Assembly: GCA_020635205.1 (NCBI GenBank)
Contig: JACKAE010000001.1
Span: forward strand, 248,001-312,000
DNA from: Ignavibacteria bacterium
Lineage (GTDB): Bacteria > Bacteroidota > Ignavibacteria > OLB7
DNA length: 64,000 nucleotides
Direction: 5' to 3'
Shown: positions 43,216 to 52,462 of the stretch, in pieces
Layout: every line of letters begins with the position of its first letter
Numbering within the stretch: the stretch's first letter is position 1
The notes under the pieces: model-generated
The model's database searches: none
The model's input: the letters and a program-made list of their open reading frames with translations, nothing else
Told to the model about the DNA's origin: nothing
Position numbers and translations under genes: made by a program

Positions 43216-43746
43216 CTAACGCAAATCCGACCGTAAACCGGGCGTTCTGCTATACTCTCTGCTATACTGAATCTTGCGAAGTGCGGAAATTAGCCCAATT
43301 TTCCAGTATTGGTGAGTCCTGCCGAGATCAAGACGACTGGCATTTGGTGCATAGGAGGAGATATTGATGCCTCCACCTTTATACCCGCTGCAGATGAAGA
43401 GAAAGGTTGGTGTAGAATTTATATCGGTGAATTCTGTTCCATTAATCTGCTCAATTAATAGAGACACTCTTCGAGGATGTATTTCTTGATCGTCAGACCC
43501 TTTCTGAATCTCAAGTTTTGCGTGAATATCTTGACTCTTAATGTTGCTAATCAGATTTTCTAAAAACGGCTCTACCTTGGTTTTACAGATTTCTTCGGCT
43601 TGGGATACCGCTTGGTTAAACGTGTTCACCCGCTCCTTATAGCTACCAACAAGGTGAGCAACTTGGCTGGTAACATCCTTCACCTTGCTGCCATGCTCCA
43701 TCTGTTGGTCGAATTGATCCCAGTCCGCTTGAGTTTCGGTAGTCAT
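43216..43746 (-). CDS. Hypothetical protein whose 3' end is supplied by the element
   Basis: About 176 residues. ATG 43746 follows AGAAGGAG. Helical N-terminus (DWDQFDQQMEHGSKVKDVTS) with a coiled-coil like stretch to ~residue 80, then a small beta-rich part (INGTEFTDINSTPTFLFICSG). No family recognised. The right attachment core (43317-43327) lies within the gene, so the last ~33-37 codons (TRTHQYW-like to RSDLR) are on the element side. The gene would have ended differently before integration, probably within the antisense of the tRNA. It may be a chromosomal gene altered by integration. Confidence 0.55.
   Translation of the reverse strand: MTTETQADWDQFDQQMEHGSKVKDVTSQVAHLVGSYKERVNTFNQAVSQAEEICKTKVEPFLENLISNIKSQDIHAKLEIQKGSDDQEIHPRRVSLLIEQINGTEFTDINSTPTFLFICSGYKGGGINISSYAPNASRLDLGRTHQYWKIGLISALRKIQYSREYSRTPGLRSDLR
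43248..43268 (+). promoter_or_regulatory. Pair of TGCTATACT boxes (right)
   Basis: TGCTATACT at 43248-43256 and 43260-43268, the same spacing and direction as the left pair. They lie 50-70 bases inside the right attachment core. Confidence 0.6.
43317..43327 (+). other. attR core
   Basis: TCCTGCCGAGA, matching the tRNA-Arg 3' region. It is followed by TCAAGACG instead of the CCACCAAG of the tRNA side. Confidence 0.7.
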
Positions 43747-44328
43747 AGCTCCTTCTGTCTGATTTTGACTGAATATTGAAAACACCTCAAATGTAGTCAA
43801 GTGCAGTAAGCAGAAGGGATTTGCTCGCTGTTGACGGCTATTGCATCCAACCGTACCATTCTACACCTTGAGAATGTGGTTGTGGCTCAAGACTCTACAT
43901 ATAAGAAAACGTTACCGTGAAAACTCCGAAGATTTCATCCAAAAAGGAGAAGATCGATGTGATCGTTTCAATTTGACAGGAAGTCAAACGAAAATTGAAA
44001 AGAAAGAATTGACAATCCATTCACATAATCTATTCCATTTATGTCATTTTTTATTTAGAAATGCCCTTTTTTGAGCACTGAGAGCCGTTAGTCCTAAACA
44101 GTATTGCCCGGCGTTATTATTAGTCAGGTTAATGCTTGAAGCAAATGTAAAAAAACGTACCCGCTGTGACGTTTCATAAACTTTGCGTTACCTCCACTGC
44201 TTGATCGCGAGCGTTTATGATCGATTGTGACCATAAAGAACTATCGATTTGGGTTCCTCAGTCCGTATGTTTGCGTTCTCAGCTTTGAGAGATTACTGAC
44301 CACAAAACTTCAGATAGAAAGCAGAGAG
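43747..44328. other. A/T-rich non-coding stretch before pdxH
   Basis: About 580 bases. No protein-like frame recognised; a short open frame near 43841-44074 lacks a ribosome site and composition of a gene. The stretch holds the promoter area of pdxH and of the minus-strand gene. Nothing else seen. Confidence 0.5.
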
Positions 44329-44967
44329 ATGCAAAATTCCATGGCTGATATCCGGCGCGAGTATAGAGGGGGGGAACTCCGTGAAGCTGATCTCTCACCC
44401 GATCCATTTGTCCAGTTCCACCAATGGTTTGCAGAGGCTGCCGAACGTGAAGGAACCGACGTCAACGCAATGACTCTCGCCACTGTTTCTGCACAAGGCA
44501 GGCCGTCGGCACGTATCGTATTGCTGAAAGGAGTTGACAGTGGTTTTCTCTTCTTTTCGAACTATGAGAGTAAGAAAGGGGAAGATCTGGAAGGAAATCC
44601 TTCGGCAGCACTGGTTTTTTGGTGGCGTTCGCTTAATCGACAGGTTCGGATAGAAGGAGAGGTTGCAAAAATATCACCAGAAGAATCGGACATCTACTTC
44701 CAGAGCCGCCCCCGAGGAAGTCGCATTGGTGCAATAGCTTCACCACAGAGCCACCTCCTCGAGAATCGGGAAACGTTGGAAGAACGGATCAACCAACTGT
44801 CAACCGAGCTTCAAGAGGAAGCAATATCTCGCCCTGACTACTGGGGAGGATATCGACTGAAACCGAACCTGATCGAGTTCTGGCAAGGTCGAGAGAATCG
44901 GCTACACGATCGATTGAGGTATCGGCTATACGGAGGAGAGTGGGTTATAGAGAGATTAGCTCCATAA
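44329..44967 (+). CDS. pdxH: Pyridoxamine 5'-phosphate oxidase
   Basis: About 212 residues from ATG 44329 after AGAGAG, the family's normal length; the longer open frame adds a non-conserved N-terminus. DIRREYRGGELREADLSPDP, NAMTLATVSAQGRPSARIVLLKG (FMN), FFSNYESKKGEDL, RQVRIEGEVAKISPEESDIYFQSRPRGSRIGAIASPQS and FWQGRENRLHDRLRY are all diagnostic. It makes pyridoxal 5'-phosphate with FMN and O2. Confidence 0.95.
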   Translation: MQNSMADIRREYRGGELREADLSPDPFVQFHQWFAEAAEREGTDVNAMTLATVSAQGRPSARIVLLKGVDSGFLFFSNYESKKGEDLEGNPSAALVFWWRSLNRQVRIEGEVAKISPEESDIYFQSRPRGSRIGAIASPQSHLLENRETLEERINQLSTELQEEAISRPDYWGGYRLKPNLIEFWQGRENRLHDRLRYRLYGGEWVIERLAP

Positions 44968-44984
44968 AATTGTTTGCCACCCTA

Positions 44985-45725
44985 TCATTTAAATTCTTTT
45001 AGCTCAACGTGCTGCTGATCCAGTTCTAAATATGTCCGCCGCTCTCCCATCCAATTCCCCAGATTGACGTAGGCTCCTCGGTCAAACTCAACAACAGCAG
45101 GCCGGTGGTTGTGACCCATCACAACTAAGTCAAAACCTTCTTCCTCAACTTTCTGTCGCGCAAAACGTTCCAGACCATCCCCTTCGCCGGGGCGTTCCCC
45201 GCCGTAATGTTTTTTTGTTGTGTGGTCACGGCTTTTCCGGGATGCTCGAGCGGCCACCCCAATACCAATATCGGGGTGGAGCCACCGCCAGAGTGCATTC
45301 GAGATTTTGGCACGAAGCACTTTTTTCAAGATTAGGTATCCTGTATCGTTTAGTACTTTCCCATCCCCGTGCGAGATCAAAACGCGACGCCCAGCAAGTT
45401 CCCGTTCTACATCATCTTGATGCAAGCGAACCCCTAATTCTGACTCAAAGAAATCTCGGTGGCCAAAGTCGTGGTTGCCAATAACGTACTCAATAGGAAT
45501 GCCAGCATCACTGAGCTGAGCAATGGCTCCGAGAGTACGGACAAACTGTCGAGGAATAACAGTGCGATACTCGAACCAGTAGTCGAACAAATCACCCACA
45601 ATCCAAATCGACTCGGGGTTTTGCGAACCGACCTCCTCGAGGAATCGAACAACGTGGTGCTCCCGCTCACGGGAAGCCTCGCGGGAACCGAGACCAAGGT
45701 GAGCATCTGAAAAGAAAATGTGCAT
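44985..45725 (-). CDS. LpxH-like UDP-2,3-diacylglucosamine hydrolase
   Basis: About 246 residues. Calcineurin-type metallophosphoesterase motifs: FSDAHLG (Asp7, His9), GDLFDYWFEY, GNHDFGHRDFF, LISHGDG and GHNHRPAV. The YWFEY segment and SREREHHVVRFL fit LpxH, the lipid A step that cleaves UDP-2,3-diacylglucosamine to lipid X at the inner membrane. Convergent with pdxH. Confidence 0.82.
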   Translation of the reverse strand: MHIFFSDAHLGLGSREASREREHHVVRFLEEVGSQNPESIWIVGDLFDYWFEYRTVIPRQFVRTLGAIAQLSDAGIPIEYVIGNHDFGHRDFFESELGVRLHQDDVERELAGRRVLISHGDGKVLNDTGYLILKKVLRAKISNALWRWLHPDIGIGVAARASRKSRDHTTKKHYGGERPGEGDGLERFARQKVEEEGFDLVVMGHNHRPAVVEFDRGAYVNLGNWMGERRTYLELDQQHVELKEFK

Positions 45726-45857
45726 GGCTAAAAATAGGAAGAGACAGACCGGTAACGATATACCAATCCGTCTCTCACCTCTCTTTTCTTTTGCAGCGCT
45801 ATACGATAATATCGAGAGCAGAAAGCGGTTCCCAACCTCACGCCTCTCACTCTCACG

Positions 45858-48851
45858 TTATTTTCGGATATGAATCATGGTTCCCCCAACTGTTCCCTCC
45901 CTCCCCTTCACACGAACGAAATATGTTCCAGACGAGACCCCTTCAATCGAGAAGTTTACACGGGTCTCTCCGCCACTGAAGAGACCTTCACGTAGCAGTG
46001 CGACCTCTCGCCCTAATTCATCGTAGAGTTTCACCTGAAGCCACTCTGGAGCTTTCGAAAGATCAACAATCACTGTTCCTCTCTCGGCTTCCACATTCGT
46101 TAGGCCTCGAACCAGAACTCCCTCATTACCTGAGAGGTTATCCTTAACATCTGATCCACTCGGTACATACTCTACGCTGTACCAAACTGCTTCGGTCTCC
46201 CCTTGGTTAATTGTTATTCGATAGTCAGCTCCAACCTTTGTTGTCTGTAACGGCTCTCCTTTTGGCATTCCCTGCTGGTCGAGTGGGGTCAGGATTACAT
46301 CCTTCACATCTCCTCCCCCCTTAAACTCAAGCTCCAGACGGACTGGTTCTACCAACATAGGCCCTCTTCCCCAAAGACTTGCCGTTGAGGAGTCGATCCA
46401 ACTCCACTCCGTTGGCTCTGAGCGAGTAACTATCGTCAACAGCGAACGCCCCGGCTGGTTCAGGTTTTTTGTAGGATCGAGCGGAACCCACAGCACAGTG
46501 GCGCTCTCGTTGAGAGTGAAGACGTTCACGTCGAGTAAATCGAGACCAATTCCTCCCGGACGATTCAGCAGACCGGTGGCAGCCTGCACGTGGGGAGTGT
46601 TAATTGTCATCGTTCCACGAGCGAACTCCCAACGGATTTCTCGCGTATCGCTATTGACTTCACCATCGGCCTGTGCGGGAAATGCAAAGTCGTTTGCTTG
46701 GGTAAACTGTGTGGCATCAAGAGAATCGACAACCAACCGAACAATTGTTGTGCCGAACCCATTTACTCCCCCAGGAACACCATAGACTCCCCAGCTTCCC
46801 GCAAGACGAGGGAGGAGCCGGATCTGATCTTCAGTATGCTGCAATCGAATTGTTGTTCGAGCTGGCGCGATAAGTCCGTGACGAATAATCTGAGAGATAG
46901 CTGGCATCATTCCGGAAATCACCGGATTGTTCCGCATTCCATACCAGTCAGCACTGTCGATATAATCCCGGCGGTTATCTCCGCGATCTTCATCCCACGT
47001 ATCGTAGATAAAACCATCCCAATCTTGCAGCATGAGATAGGCTGGATTTTGAAGCATCGACTCGGCCTGATAACGATTTGGGAAAGGAGTCGTAAAGCTG
47101 GTAATCATCGGCTTGTGTGCTTCGGCAAAAATTCCATTGAGGTACGTAGGGCCAGCATAGCTCAGACGTAGAGGGGAGTAGTTGCGCACGTGCCACGTTC
47201 CATTTTCACTGCTAACCCAATCCCACCCCTGAGAAGACATTGTCACATCCATATCACGCTGTGCGGCAACATCCATCACTGTTCCGGCCCAAGTTCTCTC
47301 CGCACCAACAACCAATTGTTCTACCCCGATTGTGTCAGTCACGTATCGCTTCAGGTCGCTGAAATAGTCCCGGTCGAGTTGCTGGTAGAAGGCATACTGA
47401 TCCAAGAACCGTTGCGGTGATAATCCCGCATTTTCTCCCCAAGGAGTACGCGCCACAAATACGTTCTCTAAAGATTCTTGCGGAAGCAACCCGGTGGGAG
47501 CAGCCTCCCGAAGCTGAACATCATCAATTGAAAGCTCTCCATCTTTATCTCCAAAAAAGAAGTAGAGATTGGTAGTAATGTTGCCATTGTCAACCGGAAT
47601 CAGGACGAGGATTTCATGTTCTTCCCACCACGGGTGGATCTCGCGGGCTTCGTTGAAACCGGGAGAGAGTCCCCCCTGCCCAGCATAGGCGACTGCCCGA
47701 ATTGTTCTTCCATCGGGATTACTACACTTCGCCTTAAAGGAGAGACGGTAGATTGTGTTGAATTGGAAGTTGACAGTCTGGGTCATGTAGCTGTCGTACA
47801 CATTACCCTTCGCGTCTCGAACCCGCAGTGATAGTGCCTCCACTCCGTCGGGTACGCTATCGCGGGTTAAAACAGGAAGGAGAGAGAGACCATTCCCCGC
47901 ATTGAACGTCCACACTCTATCCCACTCCTGGCTCTCCTCAAAACTTCCCCCCTTCATCGTGTTAGGATATCCTCCCTCCGGAGGAGTGACCTTCCAAGCT
48001 GAGGCAAGTGCGCTGGTGGAACCATACTTCTGCCGAAGCCAGGCATTGAAGAGCGTATCAACCCGCCGCGTATGCCGCCAATTCAACACCGACCCACTAC
48101 TGTAAATATCATAGGAAAGTCGGTGAAATGTATTCATTGCGCGGCGGTGCAGAATTTCCAGCGTAGCAACTGCTGGTTCTTCCCGATAGGCAATTCCAGT
48201 GAAGGGATTAACGTGGTTCAGAAGTTCCCCCGCAACATGCTTGTGGGCAGCTCGGGCTTGGGGGTAAATGAACTGTAGTCCTTGACCAAGCCAAGGGATT
48301 GTATCGAGAACTTCCTGTGAGAACCCATCTTCTACGCGAGGTGCTCGGGCAGAAAGGAGAGTTAAGGCTGAATAAATTCCATTCTCCTTTAACTGGTAAA
48401 CCAACCAGTCAAAGCGGCGCGCTTGCTCCGGTGCAAGCGACCTGAAGCCGTCGGCAGGATTCAGGATTGAGAGAGTGGAAGCCCAGTCGTAAGAGTAGTC
48501 CATATAACGGAAGCGAACAAGGTTCACCCCGAGCTTGCGCAACCGTCGAGCTTCGGCGATAGCCTCCACACTATCAGGGAAGCAGGCATTCCCGCTGATT
48601 GTCACCCCAACGAAACGGACTGGAGTCCCATCTTCGAACTCGAAGTTTCCCTCTTCATTGGCTCGTAGGAACCCATGTGTTCCTGCAGGGCCTTCAAAGG
48701 ACGTGGGAAGATATGGGCTTGACATTGTGTCCAGAGGATCGGCGGAGAAGGGAAAACCGTTTTCAATACCGAGACTCTGGGCCTGTAGCATTGCTACATG
48801 CGGATAGAAGAAAAAGATGAGCAGGAAGATTGTAGCAAACTGACGAACCAT
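45858..48851 (-). CDS. Large T9SS-secreted glycosidase-like protein
   Basis: About 997 residues; ATG 48851 follows GGAGGA. Signal peptide FATIFLLIFFFYPHVAMLQAQ. The N-terminal part has a TIM-barrel glycosidase look, GH5/GH42-like: FEDGTPVRFVGVTISGNACF, LRKLGVNLVRFRYMDYSYDW, YQLKENGIYSALTLLSARAP, YREEPAVATLEILHRRAMN. A jelly-roll, carbohydrate-binding-like domain lies near residue 310-450 (FNTIYRLSFKAKCSNPDGR, LSIDDVQLREA). C-terminal type A T9SS tail (VKLYDELGREVALLREGLF, GTYFVRVKGREG). Probably cleaves or binds a polysaccharide outside the cell. Confidence 0.78.
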   Translation of the reverse strand: MVRQFATIFLLIFFFYPHVAMLQAQSLGIENGFPFSADPLDTMSSPYLPTSFEGPAGTHGFLRANEEGNFEFEDGTPVRFVGVTISGNACFPDSVEAIAEARRLRKLGVNLVRFRYMDYSYDWASTLSILNPADGFRSLAPEQARRFDWLVYQLKENGIYSALTLLSARAPRVEDGFSQEVLDTIPWLGQGLQFIYPQARAAHKHVAGELLNHVNPFTGIAYREEPAVATLEILHRRAMNTFHRLSYDIYSSGSVLNWRHTRRVDTLFNAWLRQKYGSTSALASAWKVTPPEGGYPNTMKGGSFEESQEWDRVWTFNAGNGLSLLPVLTRDSVPDGVEALSLRVRDAKGNVYDSYMTQTVNFQFNTIYRLSFKAKCSNPDGRTIRAVAYAGQGGLSPGFNEAREIHPWWEEHEILVLIPVDNGNITTNLYFFFGDKDGELSIDDVQLREAAPTGLLPQESLENVFVARTPWGENAGLSPQRFLDQYAFYQQLDRDYFSDLKRYVTDTIGVEQLVVGAERTWAGTVMDVAAQRDMDVTMSSQGWDWVSSENGTWHVRNYSPLRLSYAGPTYLNGIFAEAHKPMITSFTTPFPNRYQAESMLQNPAYLMLQDWDGFIYDTWDEDRGDNRRDYIDSADWYGMRNNPVISGMMPAISQIIRHGLIAPARTTIRLQHTEDQIRLLPRLAGSWGVYGVPGGVNGFGTTIVRLVVDSLDATQFTQANDFAFPAQADGEVNSDTREIRWEFARGTMTINTPHVQAATGLLNRPGGIGLDLLDVNVFTLNESATVLWVPLDPTKNLNQPGRSLLTIVTRSEPTEWSWIDSSTASLWGRGPMLVEPVRLELEFKGGGDVKDVILTPLDQQGMPKGEPLQTTKVGADYRITINQGETEAVWYSVEYVPSGSDVKDNLSGNEGVLVRGLTNVEAERGTVIVDLSKAPEWLQVKLYDELGREVALLREGLFSGGETRVNFSIEGVSSGTYFVRVKGREGTVGGTMIHIRK

Positions 48852-49288
48852 GGAATCCTCCAAGAAAAATTTGGCTTAGAACATCACTCTTTACGTCTGC
48901 ACCACAGATATCACACGCAGCCTATTGAGAGATTGAAGCTGCAAGAACCTGAACCATATATAATTAGACTGCACAGAGCATCAAGCCAAAATATACGGTG
49001 AAAGAGAGTGCCACAGAAGCCGAACTGTTGTAACCTCACCACCTTTCGCTTGATGATAGAGGGAACAGAGTAAAAAGTATTCGTCTAAATCAAGTCGCGA
49101 GATTTAGCCTCTCAGCTCTGTCCGTCCGAATAGTGTCGCGGGAAGTGAGAATAAAAAACGTTATCGTTTACTTTCCCACAATTGCAAAGGCGGTTATATT
49201 ACGCGCCGTTCGCTGCCTGCTGACCTCTGTTGGCAAGGCGTGTTAAGAACCACAAAAATCAGTTATATAAACCAACCACGGAAACCAG
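48852..49288. other. Divergent promoter region
   Basis: About 437 bases between the secreted glycosidase gene (minus) and the oppA-type gene (plus). No gene seen. Contains AACGTTATCGTTT near 49158, an operator-like AT-rich palindrome, and TATATAA-type stretches before both genes. Promoters cannot be placed with confidence. Confidence 0.4.
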
Positions 49289-51271
49289 ATGAAGACCGGA
49301 GCAATTCTACGTCTGACGTCCTTTCTTTGCACTGTATTTACATTCACACTCCTAACGGGATGTGGAGGGGAAGGAGGAGGAAGTGATGTTTCAACCAAAG
49401 TTGAACAGTATGCAATCGAAACCGAAGACAAATTCAATGTAGCTCCGGGAGCTGACCCAAGCGTCTCGGCTGAGGATGGGGGAACAGGATTCGAGGAGAT
49501 CGCCGAAGATCAAGGATGGAAGACCAACAAACTTAACGACGATCAGATCAAGTTGGTTGTTGACCCGAACGCAACCAAGGGTGGAGAGTTCAAGTTTGCA
49601 GTAGAGGACTTCCCGGCAACCTTCCGCGCATACGGCAAAGACGAAAACAGCCAAGTAACCCGCATGATTCACGGGTTTGTCTACGAACCACTCATCACCG
49701 TCGATCCGATCTCACTCGACTTCCTTCCAGTTCTGGCCTCCCACTGGAAAGTCGGAGAAGATGGCCAGACCTACTGGTTCCGCATCGACCCGAACGCACG
49801 ATTCTCGGATGGACACCCGGTAACAACCGAAGACGTGCTCGCCACATACAAGCTGGCAACCGACTCCAGTATTCTCTCTCCCTACACCAACACATTCTAC
49901 GGTAGCTTTGATCCACCAGAGGCAGTCAGCAAGTATATCTTCAAGGTTCGCTCCAAGGATAACGGATGGAAGAACATGCTCTACTTTGGCGGAACTTCTA
50001 TTCTTCCAGCTCACGTTATCAAGGATCTCTCCGGAAGCGAGTATCTGGAAAAATACCAGTACGACATGCCACCGGGAAGCGGACCATATATCGTACGTCC
50101 GGAAGATGTTATCAAAGGGAAGCTGATCAGTCTTACCCGCCGCACAAATTATTGGGCGCAGGATTACCCCGAGAACCGCGGAGCAAACAACTTCGACAAA
50201 ATCTCCATGCTGGTTGTCGCTGATGAGCGCCTACGTCTGGAGAAATTCAAGAAAGGTGAGTTTGATCTCTATCTGATCCAACGTGCCCAATGGTACGAAG
50301 AGGAGTTCAGTGATGACCCTGTAAAGCGTGGATTGATTCAGGTACGGCGTATCTATAACGATGAACCACAAGGATTCAGTGGCTTAGCCTTAAACATGCG
50401 GAAGCCACCATTCGATGACCCAAAAGTCCGCGAAGCATTCGCTTACCTGTTCAACCGTGAAGGACTGGTCAAGAACCTGATGTACAACCAGTATTCAATG
50501 GTGAACTCCTACTATCCCGGGTCGGTTTACGAGAACCCGAACAACCCGAAGATTACCTACAACCCAGAGAAAGGAGCTGCACTTCTGGCTGAAGCCGGAT
50601 ATACCAAGAGAAATCAGGAAGGAGTTCTGGTGAACGAAAAGACTGGAAAGCCTCTGGTGATTGAAATACCAATTGTCGAAAGCTGGGTTCGCGTGATGAC
50701 ACCGGTTCAACAGGAGTGGAAGAAGGCTGGCATCAAACTCGAGTTCCGTCAGGTAGACGGCACAACGCAGTTCAAGCTGGTGAACGAGCGGAATTTCGAG
50801 ATGTCGTTCCAGAGCTGGGGTGGCCTCCTCTATCCAAATCCGAAAAGCTCCTTCCACTCGGAGCTTGCCGACGTCCCGAACACAAACAACCTGAGTGGCT
50901 TCAAGAACTCACGCGCCGACGAGTTGATCGAGAAGGAACTGGTTACGTTCGACCAAGCCGAGCGGGTGAAAATCATTCAGGAGCTTGACAGTATCCTCGT
51001 TGCCTCGAACCAGTATGCTCTCGCTTGGTACGGCCCCTTCACACGGGTAGCCTACTGGAACAAGTTTGGCCATCCAGAATTTTACCTCGGAAAGATTTCC
51101 GACTGGAGGAACATCATCAGCTCCTGGTGGGTATCTGGTGAGAAGGCTGAGAAGCTATCTGAAGCACTGAAAGATGCTTCGATGGATCTCGGCGAGGGAG
51201 AGCGGGACATTAAGTTCTGGCCAGAATACAACGAGAAGCAGAAAGCATCTGCACCAGTTGCAGAGAACTAA
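49289..51271 (+). CDS. Peptide ABC transporter substrate-binding lipoprotein (OppA-like)
   Basis: About 660 residues. Lipobox LLTGC with Cys25. SBP_bac_5 signatures: MIHGFVYEPLITVDP, FLPVLASHWKVGEDGQTYWFRIDPNARFSDGHPVTTEDV, GFSGLALNMRKPPFDDPKVREAFAYLFNRE. It is longer than usual OppA because of an ~85-residue linker after the lipid anchor. It binds oligopeptides or similar solutes at the periplasm and gives them to the permeases encoded next. Confidence 0.92.
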   Translation: MKTGAILRLTSFLCTVFTFTLLTGCGGEGGGSDVSTKVEQYAIETEDKFNVAPGADPSVSAEDGGTGFEEIAEDQGWKTNKLNDDQIKLVVDPNATKGGEFKFAVEDFPATFRAYGKDENSQVTRMIHGFVYEPLITVDPISLDFLPVLASHWKVGEDGQTYWFRIDPNARFSDGHPVTTEDVLATYKLATDSSILSPYTNTFYGSFDPPEAVSKYIFKVRSKDNGWKNMLYFGGTSILPAHVIKDLSGSEYLEKYQYDMPPGSGPYIVRPEDVIKGKLISLTRRTNYWAQDYPENRGANNFDKISMLVVADERLRLEKFKKGEFDLYLIQRAQWYEEEFSDDPVKRGLIQVRRIYNDEPQGFSGLALNMRKPPFDDPKVREAFAYLFNREGLVKNLMYNQYSMVNSYYPGSVYENPNNPKITYNPEKGAALLAEAGYTKRNQEGVLVNEKTGKPLVIEIPIVESWVRVMTPVQQEWKKAGIKLEFRQVDGTTQFKLVNERNFEMSFQSWGGLLYPNPKSSFHSELADVPNTNNLSGFKNSRADELIEKELVTFDQAERVKIIQELDSILVASNQYALAWYGPFTRVAYWNKFGHPEFYLGKISDWRNIISSWWVSGEKAEKLSEALKDASMDLGEGERDIKFWPEYNEKQKASAPVAEN

Positions 51272-51314
51272 TCACTTCTTGTAGCCCATCCTCCAGGGTA
51301 AACTTCGAGTGTGA

Positions 51315-51352
51315 AAAGCGACCGGTATGGTCTGCCCAGCCGGTCGCTTTCA
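51315..51352 (+). terminator. Hairpin between oppA-like and permease genes
   Basis: AAAGCGACCGG (51315-51325) pairs with CCGGTCGCTTT (51340-51350). It may partly terminate or stabilise the binding-protein mRNA, giving more of it than of the membrane parts. Confidence 0.75.
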
Positions 51353-51388
51353 TCTTCATGAACGACACACGATCAAGATAACGTCCTT

Positions 51389-52414
51389 ATGTTCAACTAC
51401 TTTCTCCGTCGGTTTCTTCTGATTATCCCGACGTTCTTTATCGCAACGGCTATTGTTTTTGTCATTCTGCAGGTAACACCGGGGGGACCGTTCGAGCAGA
51501 TCATGCTCCAGGCAAAGATGCAGGCACAGGGGGGAGAGGGTGGAGGTGGTAGTGGTAATTTTCAAGAGTCAATCAACATTCCTGAAGAGTCGGTAGCTGA
51601 ACTGAAGCGATATTTCAACCTCGACAAACCGATTTACACTCGCTACTTCATCTGGATCGGGAACGTACTTCAGGGTGACCTCGGTAAATCCTATAAGTTC
51701 TCCGAGCCGGTTGTTGACGTTATCAAGGACAGACTCCCAATCTCGATTTTCTTTGGTCTTACCGGCTTCATCCTCTCCTATCTAATCTGTATCCCACTCG
51801 GTGTCTGGAAAGCAGTAAAACATGGTTCCGCATTCGACATTACCAGCTCAGCCTTGGTCTTCATGGGGTACTCCGTTCCTGGCTTTGCGCTCGGTGCAGT
51901 GCTCATGGTCACCTTAGGATCTGCTGGGTATTTCCCGCTGGGTGAGTTTCACTCGCTCGACTGGGACTCTCTCTCCTTTGGGGAAAAAATTCTGGACCAG
52001 ATCCACCACGCCGTCCTCCCAGTTATTGCCTACATGGTAGGAGGTTTTGCCACACTCACCATTTTGATGAAGAACTCGCTGATGGAGAATCTGGGGCAGG
52101 ACTACGTCCGGACAGCCTTCGCAAAAGGCCTGCCGGAAAGGCGCGTAGTCTTCGTTCACGCATTCCGCAACTCCCTGATCCCGATCGTCACCGGCCTCGG
52201 GCACTTTATCGGACTCGTCTTCGCCGGTTCATTCCTGATCGAAAAAGTATTCAACATTGACGGGATGGGATATGTTGGCTACCGAGCAGTTGTGGAGCGC
52301 GACTACACCTTTGTGATGGGAACACTTGCAATCGGCATTGTTATCCTCACTGTCGGGAACATTCTCAGCGACATTTTCTACGCCCTCGTCGATCCTCGCA
52401 TCCGGTTCAAATAG
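51389..52414 (+). CDS. Peptide ABC transporter permease (OppB/DppB type)
   Basis: About 341 residues, six membrane helices. RFLLIIPTFFIATAIVF starts the first; the EAA loop is RTAFAKGLPERRVVFVHAFRNSLIPIVTG. A glycine-rich insert (QGGEGGGGSGN) lies between the first helix and the periplasmic loop. GSFLIEKVFNIDGMGY and the end LVDPRIRFK are typical of BPD_transp_1 B-type partners. Confidence 0.93.
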   Translation: MFNYFLRRFLLIIPTFFIATAIVFVILQVTPGGPFEQIMLQAKMQAQGGEGGGGSGNFQESINIPEESVAELKRYFNLDKPIYTRYFIWIGNVLQGDLGKSYKFSEPVVDVIKDRLPISIFFGLTGFILSYLICIPLGVWKAVKHGSAFDITSSALVFMGYSVPGFALGAVLMVTLGSAGYFPLGEFHSLDWDSLSFGEKILDQIHHAVLPVIAYMVGGFATLTILMKNSLMENLGQDYVRTAFAKGLPERRVVFVHAFRNSLIPIVTGLGHFIGLVFAGSFLIEKVFNIDGMGYVGYRAVVERDYTFVMGTLAIGIVILTVGNILSDIFYALVDPRIRFK

Positions 52415-52462
52415 CAGAAGTACGGGACTGAATTTCTTCGGAGAGATCAAACAGAAACAGGC

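Larger units (their letters stand above)
29212..43327. mobile_element. tRNA-Arg integrated element, about 14 kb
   Basis: Bounded by an 11-bp direct repeat (TCCTGCCGAGA), one copy in the 3' end of tRNA-Arg (29212-29222) and one at 43317-43327. The integrase gene lies next to the tRNA. It also carries an excisionase-like gene, a rolling-circle Rep gene, phage-type small genes, an MmeI-like restriction-modification enzyme, and three secreted cargo proteins. No conjugation or capsid genes are seen, so it is best described as a mobilisable or satellite-type integrative element. Confidence 0.8.

Noticed and set aside
43841..44074. Short plus-strand frame of 77 codons before pdxH
   Set aside because: No ribosome site, composition typical of A/T-rich non-coding DNA, no family.
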